A stretch of 64,000 bases of DNA, taken from contig CAZPQK010000004.1 in NCBI GenBank assembly GCA_964588695.1, positions 124,001-188,000 of the forward strand, in the 5' to 3' direction. Shown one piece after another: positions 42,790-51,382 of the stretch. The notes under the pieces are model-generated. The model had not been told where the DNA came from. It made no database searches and saw only the letters and a list, made by a program, of their open reading frames with translations. Source of the DNA: CAZPQK01 sp964588695. Its GTDB lineage: Bacteria; Krumholzibacteriota; Krumholzibacteriia; WVZY01; JAKEHA01. Numbering within the stretch: position 1 is the stretch's first letter; every line of letters starts with the position of its first letter. Made by a program: the position numbers and the translations under genes.

Positions 42790-43110
42790 CTAAACGACGT
42801 CGGTCTTTTTTTCGCTGTCCGGAGGATCTGGGTGGGTGTTGTGATCATCCCCGTTGTCGGAACCAGGATGATTGCGGTGTCTGACTTTGTCGACCGCTTT
42901 CATTCCCTTAGCCTTTAGCGCAGCCAGCCATCGCCGTGCCCACGCGAACTCCAGCCCAAGAATCGCCAGCCCGCCAATGATGGCGCCGATGCCCGGCCCG
43001 GGAGTCACCAGCATTACCACGCCCACGATCACAACGGTAAGCCCTATGACAAAAACCACCACTCGGCGAGCGGTGCGGTAAGTAACTTCAAGCGCACGAC
43101 GAAAAATCAA
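42790..43110 (-). CDS. PGPGW-type small membrane protein
   Basis: 106 aa from TTG at 43110, with GAGG five bases upstream. Two membrane helices (VVVFVIGLTVVIVGVVMLV, then IGAIIGGLAILGLEF) flank the family motif VTPGPGIG and are followed by the ARRWLAALKAKG helix and a charged tail. Resembles TIGR02611/PGPGW proteins, which occur widely but have no assigned role. Lies 8 bp after the VOC gene on the same strand. Confidence 0.75.
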   Translation of the reverse strand: MIFRRALEVTYRTARRVVVFVIGLTVVIVGVVMLVTPGPGIGAIIGGLAILGLEFAWARRWLAALKAKGMKAVDKVRHRNHPGSDNGDDHNTHPDPPDSEKKTDVV

Positions 43111-43118
43111 TTGTGCCT

Positions 43119-43481
43119 CTACTTTGCCGCGGGTTCCAAGATGCCAAACAGTGTTCCGTCGGGGTCGCTGCAGTAGGCGTGATGTCCAACGTTGGGGATT
43201 TCATTGGGTCCGTGAACTTTCTTACCGCCGTTGGCTTCGATCGCGACGAGGGTGTCGGCCAGTGATACTACCTGGATGGTATTAATGACGGGTTGCGGAA
43301 AGTGTCGATGCATGAACGCACCGTGAATGCCTTGGGTTGCCTCGTCGCCGGTGCGTGCAAACCAATACCCTTGCTCGCCGCCACCCATTGATGCCACTTC
43401 CCAGCCGAACACTTCGCTGTAGAACTTGTGGATAGACTCGGGGTTGTCGGAGAGTATCTCGAAATGGATGGGGCGACTCAT
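43119..43481 (-). CDS. VOC-family (glyoxalase/bleomycin-resistance-like) protein
   Basis: 120 aa from ATG at 43481, preceded by AAAGGAG. A single VOC domain: PIHFEILSDNPESIHKFYSEVFGWEV at the start and HAYCSDPDGTLFGILEP at the end are typical metal-ligand and strand motifs. VOC members are metal-dependent enzymes or drug-binding proteins; its target is unknown. It has its own promoter and shares the transcript with the PGPGW gene. Confidence 0.85.
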   Translation of the reverse strand: MSRPIHFEILSDNPESIHKFYSEVFGWEVASMGGGEQGYWFARTGDEATQGIHGAFMHRHFPQPVINTIQVVSLADTLVAIEANGGKKVHGPNEIPNVGHHAYCSDPDGTLFGILEPAAK

Positions 43482-43506
43482 GGCGGCTCCTTTGGGTGAC
43501 ACTTAT

Positions 43507-43536
43507 ATAATAGCGAGTCAGAGGGTAGCCGGTCAA
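43507..43536 (-). promoter_or_regulatory. Sigma70-type promoter of the VOC gene
   Basis: Minus-strand TTGACC (43536-43531), an 18-base spacer and TATTAT (43512-43507). Transcription would begin near 43500, about 20 bases before the ATG. Confidence 0.6.
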
Positions 43537-43600
43537 AGGCGGCGCTCGCTTTTACTACGGTAGAGGGCCAGGAAGAGTTACAGGCCTGATGTGCGGTGAC

Positions 43601-45025
43601 TCACAAGCGCGCAATCCACGATGCGATATCATCCACCACTTCTGGGTCGACGGTGCCCGCGCGTTGATACTCGCTGGGTAGCGAAGGACCCGACCCCGCG
43701 ATGAAAAGATGGTTGAGCGTTGGATAGGATTTAAGCGTGGCGGCGCTGCGCTCGGCCAAAGCTACCGACCACATTCCGAAGTCTTCTAAAGTAACCTGAT
43801 AGTCGCGCTCGCCCTGGAGCACCAATACCGGTGTCGACAGTTCCGCCGCAAGTTTGTGGGGCTCGTACCCGCGCAAGTCCAGCCAGTAGCTCGGCGGAAC
43901 GCCCAGCGGCATTTCCGTCGCCGGGTGGTCGGACTGAAGCATGTCGCTTTTAGCCGCGGCAACCTGGTTAATAATCTTATCGAATTGTTTTTGTTCGTTG
44001 GGGTCGACGGTTCCGTCGGCGTTTATAATGTACTGGTATTGTTCCAGAATCAAATCCTCCAACGGGCGGGCGGGCGCGGCCAGCAAAATCATTCCGGCCA
44101 ACTCCGGATCCTTTGCCGCAACTCGCGGCGCCACCATCGCTCCCAGACTGTGACCAGCGACAAACACGCGACTGGCGTCAACGCCGATGTGGCCGCGCAC
44201 CAAAGCCAACGCGGCTGTGGCATCGTCGACAACTTCCTGACGAACGGTCAACGTGTTTGCAATCGCACCCATTTGCGCGCCGTGCACGAACGTGCGCTTG
44301 TCGTAACGCAACACGGCGATGTCCCGACTGGCCAATCCCCAGGCGATATCGCGCAAGGGTTTGTTTAGCCCTATTGTTTCGTCGCGATCTTGCGGACCCG
44401 AACCGTGTAGCAACACCACCGCAGGAAATGGACCGTCGCCTTTGGGCATAGACATTGTTCCCGGAAGCGCCCATTGTCCGCCCTCGCCAATCACAACTTC
44501 GGTTTCGCTAAAGCGATCGCGATCGACATAGTCGGGCGTTGGTGCGAACGGACTGTCTTGTGTTTCGCTGCGCGCACCATCGTCTCCCTGTGTCGCTCTC
44601 GGCGGCGCGCTTGCTGGCAAAAAGAACAGGCCGGCGATTTTTCCATCGCCGCTGAAGACAACTTTCGTGTCTAACGTCGCCCGCTCGAACACACATGGCA
44701 CCCACACCACATCGTAGATGCCCTCTTTGGTTTGGCGAGGCACCGTGCGACGCTGATATTTACCTGCTTGCGCATTAATCTGGGTCCAAACCCCGGCGAT
44801 CTTCTCGGCCGGGAGGGCTTGCAACATGGTGGCATCAAAGTCGGCGGTGGCTTCGGAAAACTTCTTTGCGACCAGCAGGTCGACGAACGCTTCGGCGCGA
44901 TCAATCAGCGTTGGCGGTGCTTTGGTGTCTTTAGCCTGGGACCAGACGGGTGATACCGCCAGGACCACCCCTACAAGCAAGGCGGCAGATACCAAACGTC
45001 GATGAGGTCGAACCAAAAAAAACAT
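43601..45025 (-). CDS. Secreted alpha/beta hydrolase with N-terminal DUF3887-like domain
   Basis: 474 aa with AAGGAGG before ATG and a signal peptide (RLVSAALLVGVVLAVSPVWSQ). Residues about 38-135 are a DUF3887-type domain (AEAFVDLLVAKKFSEATADF, KVVFSGDGKIAGLFFLP). The hydrolase follows: oxyanion region VVLLHGSGPQDRDE, nucleophile elbow VAGHSLGAMVA, acid LVLQGERDYQV and catalytic His in TLNHLFIAG. Combination is common in Bacteroidetes-type peptidase/esterase-like proteins. The substrate is unknown; it acts in the periplasm or outside. Confidence 0.87.
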   Translation of the reverse strand: MFFLVRPHRRLVSAALLVGVVLAVSPVWSQAKDTKAPPTLIDRAEAFVDLLVAKKFSEATADFDATMLQALPAEKIAGVWTQINAQAGKYQRRTVPRQTKEGIYDVVWVPCVFERATLDTKVVFSGDGKIAGLFFLPASAPPRATQGDDGARSETQDSPFAPTPDYVDRDRFSETEVVIGEGGQWALPGTMSMPKGDGPFPAVVLLHGSGPQDRDETIGLNKPLRDIAWGLASRDIAVLRYDKRTFVHGAQMGAIANTLTVRQEVVDDATAALALVRGHIGVDASRVFVAGHSLGAMVAPRVAAKDPELAGMILLAAPARPLEDLILEQYQYIINADGTVDPNEQKQFDKIINQVAAAKSDMLQSDHPATEMPLGVPPSYWLDLRGYEPHKLAAELSTPVLVLQGERDYQVTLEDFGMWSVALAERSAATLKSYPTLNHLFIAGSGPSLPSEYQRAGTVDPEVVDDIASWIARL

Positions 45026-45158
45026 GGATCCTCCTTGAAATAGGGCCGCTGTAATCGAGCCCGAGTTGGCTTCCGCTATAAGGTTACTATACCCTCATTA
45101 TGGGCTTGTATTCGCGTGAATCCATAGCTGCCAGGGTCGGCGCAACCTCCTAGCGTAA

Positions 45159-45188
45159 TTGAAAATCCGCTTGTTGGCGTGGTATCAT
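45159..45188 (+). promoter_or_regulatory. Promoter of the four-gene envelope operon
   Basis: TTGAAA (45159-45164), an 18-base spacer and TATCAT (45183-45188). The predicted 5' leader holds a perfect 7-bp hairpin ACCCCTG/CAGGGGT (45196-45202, 45210-45216) whose loop is GGGAGGT. Confidence 0.55.
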
Positions 45189-45235
45189 CTTTCACACCCC
45201 TGGGGAGGTCAGGGGTCCCCGCCGCCATCCCGATC

Positions 45236-46984
45236 ATGAACCAATTACGTTACATCTTCCCACTTTTTATGTTCGCGCTGTCGCTGTCGGCGTGCGAAAA
45301 GCGCCCAGTGGACGCGGCGCCGAACGGGAGCGGTGCATACTGGGAAACAATCGGTGACCCGGTCATCGAGACCTACCGCATCCACGGGGTCGACGACGAC
45401 AATGTGTTTGTACTTCGCCGAACCCAAGGCGTCTCGCGTTTTGATGGGGGCAACTACCAGCGGGTGCCCGTGACTGCTCCTTTCGAGTACGACCTTCACT
45501 GCATCACTAGCGATAACATTCTAGTGACCGCAGAGTCTGGTCTGTACGAATACGACGGTATCACGACTCGCGAACTTTATGAGCATCCGACTCGACTTTA
45601 TCAACTCGACTTAAGCAATGACGGTACTATTTTTTGTCGCTGGACCGACGGAGTCGTTACCGTCGGCGATACGGTCAGGGTAGACACTCTGACCAGCGTC
45701 ACCGACGAATACCGCTACGCGATATCTCTACACGCGCTAAACGATGGGCAAGCGTTGGTTGGCACTACCGACGGACTATTTGTGATTGACCAGGGTGGTT
45801 TCACTCGCATCGAAACACCAGACGACATCCGGATGGTTCGTGGATTCGCAGGCGATACGCTCGACAATCTTTGGATTTGGAAAAGCACCGGCGTTTATCA
45901 CCTTCAAGATGGTGTTTGGGAAAGCTTCCAAGTGCCCGCGGGTTGGCACGCCGACTGGGTTAGTCTCGACACCGCGACTCAAACGCATATTGTATTTTCC
46001 GAGACAAACGCGATTGTCCTGCGAGGCGGCCAATGGGAGGTATTGCCTCTCGCATCGGCAATGAGTGTCGAGGATTCGTGGATATCTCCGAGCGGCCAAC
46101 TCTATGTGGTTACCAACCTCGACGGCCTATTGCGCTACGACGGAACCAAGTGGGCGGTCTTGCGATCGCCCGAACCGGACCGTTTCTACGACGCGATCGT
46201 CGATGACAACGAAACCATATGGGGAGACCGTTACGGCGGACTCTTCTATCGTCGGGGCAACGATTTCGGAGAAATCCCACCACCTACCGGACTCGGAAGT
46301 ATTCGCCAGTTTGACGTGTCACGCTCGCGAACCGTGTTCGCTACCTACACGGCATACCCTTTTGCCTTCGGGGGCGGGAGTGACCGACTGCTACGCAAAT
46401 TTGACGGCCAACCATGGCAGCAAGTAATGCCTTTGACCAATTCGTACTCGAGTAGGTTCGTGGTCGCCAGCGATGAGTCGCTATGGATGGCCAAGGACGG
46501 GCGCGAGATCGGGGTGTTAAAGGGTGAAATATGGTTTCCTCTGCGTGAGCTGCCGACCAATCCCAACTTTGTGCGCCAAGGCCCCAACGACGAAGTCGTC
46601 TGGGCGCTAGCTCGCGAACTTACGTTCCTGGCCAACGACGTTTGGGTCACCGTTGAACTAGATTTCACTCCTAGAGACATTGTCGTAAACAGTTACAACG
46701 ATATGGTAGTTGCTAGCGACGTACAGTTGTACAGGTACCTCCACGGCGAAATACAGCCGATGCGCACGCAATACAATAGCGCCGCCTTTGATGCTACGAC
46801 GATTCTTACACTCGCCGGCAACAAGGAATCTTTGTTATTGCTTGCTCACGATCGAACAGTTCTGCAGTTCGAAAACCAAATGTGGCGAAAAGTCGCCGTC
46901 GCGCCGTCCTTGGGCGACCTGGTTGTTAGCCCAGCCGGTGTCGTTTACATGTTTTACGCCGATACGGCAACTCTGAAGCGATGA
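45236..46984 (+). CDS. Propeller-like lipoprotein 1
   Basis: 582 aa from ATG at 45236 (the lipoprotein signal starts there; no good ribosome site). Signal peptide MNQLRYIFPLFMFALSLSAC, with the lipid-bearing Cys about 20. The mature protein contains repeated units ending in aromatic/Gly turns (FDGGNYQRV, YDGTKWAVL, FDGQPWQQV, QFENQMWRKV), the layout of a beta-propeller. No enzymatic motif. It starts an operon with a second propeller-like lipoprotein and two barrel-like proteins, with overlapping stop and start (ATGA). Not in any family that I recognise; contact with the partner proteins is inference. Confidence 0.65.
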   Translation: MNQLRYIFPLFMFALSLSACEKRPVDAAPNGSGAYWETIGDPVIETYRIHGVDDDNVFVLRRTQGVSRFDGGNYQRVPVTAPFEYDLHCITSDNILVTAESGLYEYDGITTRELYEHPTRLYQLDLSNDGTIFCRWTDGVVTVGDTVRVDTLTSVTDEYRYAISLHALNDGQALVGTTDGLFVIDQGGFTRIETPDDIRMVRGFAGDTLDNLWIWKSTGVYHLQDGVWESFQVPAGWHADWVSLDTATQTHIVFSETNAIVLRGGQWEVLPLASAMSVEDSWISPSGQLYVVTNLDGLLRYDGTKWAVLRSPEPDRFYDAIVDDNETIWGDRYGGLFYRRGNDFGEIPPPTGLGSIRQFDVSRSRTVFATYTAYPFAFGGGSDRLLRKFDGQPWQQVMPLTNSYSSRFVVASDESLWMAKDGREIGVLKGEIWFPLRELPTNPNFVRQGPNDEVVWALARELTFLANDVWVTVELDFTPRDIVVNSYNDMVVASDVQLYRYLHGEIQPMRTQYNSAAFDATTILTLAGNKESLLLLAHDRTVLQFENQMWRKVAVAPSLGDLVVSPAGVVYMFYADTATLKR

Positions 46985-48657
46985 AGGTTTCCATAAGGTT
47001 GCAACTGCTCGCCGCGGCGCTGCTCGTTGGCTGCGCCGGTGAACCCACGGTTTCGCCCGATCCTCCGGCGACGGAACTGAACTGGTCAGTCGTAACCCGC
47101 TCGCGTACCCACCGGTCCGATGTGCCTAACTCGGCTCGGGGAATCCCCGACATCGCTTGGTGGCAGAATTTTGACGCACACCATCTGCTACACTTGGTGG
47201 GCGACGAGTGGGTCGAAGGCGTGTCGATCCCGGTCGGACCCGGTGACATGATCAAGGACAAGAACGGAACCATCTGGGCAGCACATTCTTCCGGGGTCCG
47301 ACGCCTGGAGGCCGACGGAACATGGACCAACACCGGCGGAGGCACCGGGCACTTGCTCGAAACCCGATTCGGACTCATGCTCAATACCGGGTCGCGGCTG
47401 TTGGTGTTTAACGGCAGCGAATGGACGGTAGCATTAAACTCGGTTAGTCAATGCGTCTCCGACGTCCAAGGCAATGTGTATGTCGGGCGCCGCGACGAAC
47501 TCGTTATTCTCGGAGACGACACCGCGTTCATACCCGCTCCATACAGTTACTTTCGAGTTCAGGTAGTTGACTCTAGCCGCGTTTATGTGTACGCAGGAGA
47601 ATCCGAGGTGTTTGCGCTAGCGGATACAGGTTGGGTACACATTCCGGTACCCACGCCCGTAGAGGACATGTGCGTAAGCGCAACTCGCGCGTGGTATCGT
47701 GATTGGGATGGGCAGGTCTGGGCGTTGGGTGATACGACCGCGCCCCACACAGTCCTCCCTTTCAGTATCAGCCACGGTGGATTCAAAGTTGACGACGACG
47801 GAACCATTCTCGTGGCAGGCATTGGGTTGCGACAGTTTCGGGGCGGTATCTGGGAGAACGTGCTCCCAGGAATTCCAAGTTTGCGGCAAGTTCACGTATT
47901 TGAAGACAATACCGTCCTGGTGAACTCCGGCACGGCCATAGCACTAGTCGACGAAGACCAACAATTCGAAGTGCTCCCCTTACCGCCGTCAACCGAACAG
48001 TTTGAGTCTCTGCAATTCGCCGGACGCCGAACGGACGAAATTTACGCTGTCGATCAATACTCTGGTCTCACAATCAAGTGGGATGGTACGGATTGGTCAT
48101 CACTGCCGTCGTTCGCAGGCGGATATATTCGCGACATGCACCTTGACTCCAACGGTGAATTGCTGGTGATCGCTGGGTTTCAAGTGTGGCGGCTAACTGA
48201 CGGTGGGTACGAAGTTGTCTACGCCTCGGATGACTTCCTTCACACCTTGAACGTCAACTTCCAGGGTGACGTGTACGTGACCAGAGACGAAGGTGTGATC
48301 ATAGGCGCCGACGGCGATTGGGTAGAAACACCAACAACACCAGTGTCAGCCTGGATGGCCAACGGCGTCGGCACCAGCACTGTTGTTGTGGTTAGTTCTA
48401 GCGAGGCATATCGGATCGTGGACAACGAATGGCATCTTGTCAGTTTGCCGAACGGTGCAAGCTACTGGAAATGGATTCTACCGTCGCGGAACGGGCCCAT
48501 CTTACTGTCGAATGACGGCGCGGTCATTCCTAGCGGGCGCCAGAGCACTGTTTACCGCGACGAGATTACCCGAATCATTCACAACCTAAGAAACACAGGA
48601 AACGGCGTGGTGTGGGGTCTTTACGGCGATTCGGTTTATCGATTGGTGCTAGATTGA
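46981..48657 (+). CDS. Propeller-like lipoprotein 2
   Basis: 558 aa whose ATG overlaps the stop of lipoprotein 1 (ATGA). Lipoprotein signal MKVSIRLQLLAAALLVGC (Cys about 18). Mature repeats (FNGSEWTVAL, WDGTDWSSLPSF, TDGGYEVVY and repeated DSNGELLVIAG-type turns) again suggest a beta-propeller and are recognisably related to the first protein. The two look like a tandem duplication that has diverged. The next gene starts inside its stop codon (TTGA). Function unknown. Confidence 0.62.
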   Translation: MKVSIRLQLLAAALLVGCAGEPTVSPDPPATELNWSVVTRSRTHRSDVPNSARGIPDIAWWQNFDAHHLLHLVGDEWVEGVSIPVGPGDMIKDKNGTIWAAHSSGVRRLEADGTWTNTGGGTGHLLETRFGLMLNTGSRLLVFNGSEWTVALNSVSQCVSDVQGNVYVGRRDELVILGDDTAFIPAPYSYFRVQVVDSSRVYVYAGESEVFALADTGWVHIPVPTPVEDMCVSATRAWYRDWDGQVWALGDTTAPHTVLPFSISHGGFKVDDDGTILVAGIGLRQFRGGIWENVLPGIPSLRQVHVFEDNTVLVNSGTAIALVDEDQQFEVLPLPPSTEQFESLQFAGRRTDEIYAVDQYSGLTIKWDGTDWSSLPSFAGGYIRDMHLDSNGELLVIAGFQVWRLTDGGYEVVYASDDFLHTLNVNFQGDVYVTRDEGVIIGADGDWVETPTTPVSAWMANGVGTSTVVVVSSSEAYRIVDNEWHLVSLPNGASYWKWILPSRNGPILLSNDGAVIPSGRQSTVYRDEITRIIHNLRNTGNGVVWGLYGDSVYRLVLD

Positions 48658-49337
48658 AGCTGTCGTGGGTAAAAGTCGTTTGCGTTCTAGCATCGTTGGC
48701 GCTTGGCGCCGTCGCGCCTTCGGCTTCCGCTCAGGTTCTACCCAAGGCTGGTGCTCTCGACCTTGGCTACTACTATCAATCCCTGCACCGCGACCTTAAG
48801 GGCGCGAACGACCTGGAAGCCCAGTGGGCAATCGAATCCATCAGCGCGCGCTTCTCGCCGCTCGATCGGTTGTCGCTGCAAGTTTACGGACTGTTTTCCA
48901 ACGTCACTCACGATGAGTTTCCCGGGCAGCGATTTAGCCGCTACACCGCGGGAGGAAACGCCACGGTAGAAGTTTATCGATGGCAGGCTTATGCGTTGTG
49001 GTTAGATGCCGGAGCGGTCGAGCTTATCGATCGTGATCGTTCGGACACTCGCAATCACAAACGGATTCGCACATTTCAGTACGGTGCACGCATCGCGACC
49101 AAACACGAATGGGACAACTCGACGGGGATGATGTGGCTAGGGCTAGCAAGCCGCGACGACATTGTAGAAAACTATTTCTTTGACGGGCCGGTTCCGACTC
49201 GCCATGAGTCTGACACATTCGGCGGCGTACACGCGGGGGCAAACTATCGTTGGAGGGGTATAGGATTGTCTTTGGATTTCGTGTTTACCGACCACCCGGA
49301 ATCATTCGTCGCCATCGACTATCGACTTCATGACTAG
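48654..49337 (+). CDS. Secreted beta-rich protein, probable outer-membrane barrel 1
   Basis: 227 aa from TTG at 48654, which overlaps the previous stop as TTGA. Signal peptide (VKVVCVLASLALGAVAPSASAQ), then alternating short amphipathic strands (LSLQVYGLFSNVTHDEF, GNATVEVYRWQAYALWLDAG, HAGANYRWRGIGLSLDFVF). The strand-turn pattern is that of outer-membrane barrel proteins, although the C-terminus (VAIDYRLHD) lacks the final Phe. Third gene of the operon; its stop overlaps the next start by 8 bp. No homologous family recognised. Confidence 0.6.
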   Translation: MKLSWVKVVCVLASLALGAVAPSASAQVLPKAGALDLGYYYQSLHRDLKGANDLEAQWAIESISARFSPLDRLSLQVYGLFSNVTHDEFPGQRFSRYTAGGNATVEVYRWQAYALWLDAGAVELIDRDRSDTRNHKRIRTFQYGARIATKHEWDNSTGMMWLGLASRDDIVENYFFDGPVPTRHESDTFGGVHAGANYRWRGIGLSLDFVFTDHPESFVAIDYRLHD

Positions 49338-50031
49338 GCTGAATCCAATGACCCGTATTGCTTGTATCTTACTAATCGTCTGCGTGGTGGCATTGTGCGC
49401 ATCCGCTGCCAATGCACAGGTGTTTGGTCGACTTCTCGCCGACAACGAAACCGAGGTTGGTGCGACCGTGCGCTGGACGCGTATGAACCTCAACGACGGC
49501 GACTCGCCTTTGCAGGTAGACCAGACGGATACCAGCGGGTTCCTGCGTTTTGGGGTAAGTTCAACCCTTACGCTTTCGGGAGAACTTACCGTCGCCAACG
49601 ACACATTCTTTCGAGGCGGCGGCCCCAACGTGCGTTACTACCATGCGGGCGCGGGTGCAAAGGTGCGCGCAGCCGACACCGACTACTTTACCGTTTTCGG
49701 GCAAGTTCACGCATCAAACGCATTGCTGTTTCGGTCCGGCGACCACGAGTGCAACCAGCGTCAGTTATCAATTATGGTGTTTGGCTCGGCCGAACGCGCT
49801 TGGGAATTTGGCGATTGGGAGTACGTTGTCGATGTGGGATACGGCTACTGGCTGTTCGATACGCAGCAGGATCAAAACTCTGTGTGCCCGGAGATCGACC
49901 AGTCGTTGGACGAACACACGCTTTATTTGCTTTCCGCGGAAGCAACTTTTCTGGACCATTTCACCGCGCGGGTTAGCAACCTGCAAGGTCGGTACGCACA
50001 ACCCCGTCTCTCACTCGCCTATCGCTTCTAG
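49330..50031 (+). CDS. Secreted beta-rich protein, probable outer-membrane barrel 2
   Basis: 233 aa; ATG at 49330, with a second ATG 18 bases later. Signal peptide (MTRIACILLIVCVVALCASAANAQ), then alternating strands (GATVRWTRMNLNDG, FLRFGVSSTLTLSGEL, YHAGAGAKVRA, YVVDVGYGYWLFD) and a C-terminal PRLSLAYRF ending in Phe as in BAM-assembled barrels. Two cysteines (HECNQR, SVCPE) could form a disulfide. Last gene of the operon; the stop is interlocked with tfoX-like by 4 bp. Not recognised as a named family. Confidence 0.6.
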   Translation: MTRLNPMTRIACILLIVCVVALCASAANAQVFGRLLADNETEVGATVRWTRMNLNDGDSPLQVDQTDTSGFLRFGVSSTLTLSGELTVANDTFFRGGGPNVRYYHAGAGAKVRAADTDYFTVFGQVHASNALLFRSGDHECNQRQLSIMVFGSAERAWEFGDWEYVVDVGYGYWLFDTQQDQNSVCPEIDQSLDEHTLYLLSAEATFLDHFTARVSNLQGRYAQPRLSLAYRF

Positions 50032-50378
50032 CGTTTCTTGGGCTTCGGAGTCTTCTTGGGTAGCGTTTTAACAAACCTAACCGCTCGCGTAACCCACGCT
50101 TCCAGTTCGGCGTCTTCGGCGATGCCCGCGGCATCGACATACACATAGCCCTTCAACGGTTTGCCGGTAAAGTCCATCTCTCTGGCATAAGGCTGTGCCA
50201 ACGCTTCTTGATAAGCATCCGGGCCAACCCGCACCATCAGGTTGTCTTCGTTAACACCAACAACCATGTTGCCGCCGATCATAATGCACAGGCCGCCAAA
50301 CATTTTGCGTTCGCTTACGTCGCGCGCGTTGCCCATGGCATCACGAACCCGTTGCGCCAATCCTTCGTCGAATGCCAC
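50028..50378 (-). CDS. TfoX/Sxy N-terminal-domain protein
   Basis: 116 aa from GTG at 50378 (TAGTG with the upstream stop). The sequence matches the small TfoX-N domain family: VRDAMGNARDVSERKMFGGLCIMIGGNMVVGV and DLMVRVGPDAY-like blocks, followed by GKPLKGYVYVD and a Lys-rich end. The DNA-competence link in Proteobacteria applies to larger proteins; these small versions have unknown roles. Last of three overlapping genes on this strand. Confidence 0.83.
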   Translation of the reverse strand: MAFDEGLAQRVRDAMGNARDVSERKMFGGLCIMIGGNMVVGVNEDNLMVRVGPDAYQEALAQPYAREMDFTGKPLKGYVYVDAAGIAEDAELEAWVTRAVRFVKTLPKKTPKPKKR

Positions 50379-51382
50379 TACCAGTTTTCGCGATCAATAA
50401 GGTTCTGGATGTGCGCCAGATGATGCCGCCCATGCCACGCGTACATGCCAATGTTGAAATCCACGCGAACGTCGGAATTGTCTTCGGGGTGGAAAAAGGT
50501 TCTTCCGTAGTCTGCTGGGCCAAGCGTCCGCGCCAAATAAACCCAGCGCGCGTGCACACCTTCCAGCAAGGACAACGACAGGGTGATTGGCGCAGTGCGA
50601 GCGTCGGCCAATTCGGCCCAGGCTTTCTCAAAGTACGGTTTGATTGTCGGGTGATCTTCGGTAATCGCCCAACGCAAACGAAGCTGTGCGTTCATGTGAG
50701 AATCAGCCAGGTGATGCACTACTTGTCGCACGGTCCACCCGCCAGGACGATACGGCGTATCCAGTTGCTCGTCGCTTAGCGGCGCAACCGTCGCACGCAA
50801 GTCTTCGGGAAGCCTGGCGATCTCGTCGATCCAGGCACCAACCTGCTCCACAGAAATCCGGGCAGGAGGGTCGTAGCCGCCAATGGGAAAGCGAAGCTTA
50901 TCGTCAAAACCAAGCGTCTCAGCGGTCTCTTTCTCGGCGAGGTTGTCGACGTATGCCGCGAGCGACGCCAGTGTCGTTTTCCAACCGGCCTCGCAGGCGC
51001 TGTAAAACTCGTCGCCAGATTTGTCGTCGGGAAAACCTTCCTGGTTTACCGTTAACACCGACCCCTCGTCTTTGGCTTCCACCAAAAACTCGGTGGAAAG
51101 CTGCGCCGCGTAAGGGACTTCGTGATCCTTGGCGTAATACTGGAAATCGATCAGCAACATACGCTGTGGCGGTTCGAAGTTGCAGATCGTTGCGACGGTA
51201 ATGTAGTCGGGGCTGTCTTCTTCTGAACCCCACGCTGCCGTCCAGGTTCCGCCCGCCTTGGGTAGCACGATCGCGCGACTCGCACCCCACCAGGAGCAAA
51301 TAGCACGCGGGCTGTGCAGCAGTTCGAACACTCGTTCCGGCGACGCCGCCAGATAAACGCTGCTCTGGTGACTACGCGGCAT
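50378..51382 (-). CDS. AHSA1/SRPBCC domain fused to a YfiT-like DinB metal-dependent domain
   Basis: 334 aa. Residues about 1-145 form an AHSA1/START-like ligand-binding domain (AASPERVFELLHSPRAICSWWG, GGTWTAAWGS, GWKTTLASLAAYVDN). From about 160 comes a DinB/YfiT domain (LRFPIGGYDPP, GGWTVRQVVHHLADSHMNAQLRLR, WHGRHHLAHI), with three conserved His likely binding a metal. YfiT-type enzymes use low-molecular-weight thiols, for instance bacillithiol transferases. Normally the two domains are on separate proteins. Start overlaps the upstream gene stop by 11 bp. Confidence 0.85.
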   Translation of the reverse strand: MPRSHQSSVYLAASPERVFELLHSPRAICSWWGASRAIVLPKAGGTWTAAWGSEEDSPDYITVATICNFEPPQRMLLIDFQYYAKDHEVPYAAQLSTEFLVEAKDEGSVLTVNQEGFPDDKSGDEFYSACEAGWKTTLASLAAYVDNLAEKETAETLGFDDKLRFPIGGYDPPARISVEQVGAWIDEIARLPEDLRATVAPLSDEQLDTPYRPGGWTVRQVVHHLADSHMNAQLRLRWAITEDHPTIKPYFEKAWAELADARTAPITLSLSLLEGVHARWVYLARTLGPADYGRTFFHPEDNSDVRVDFNIGMYAWHGRHHLAHIQNLIDRENW

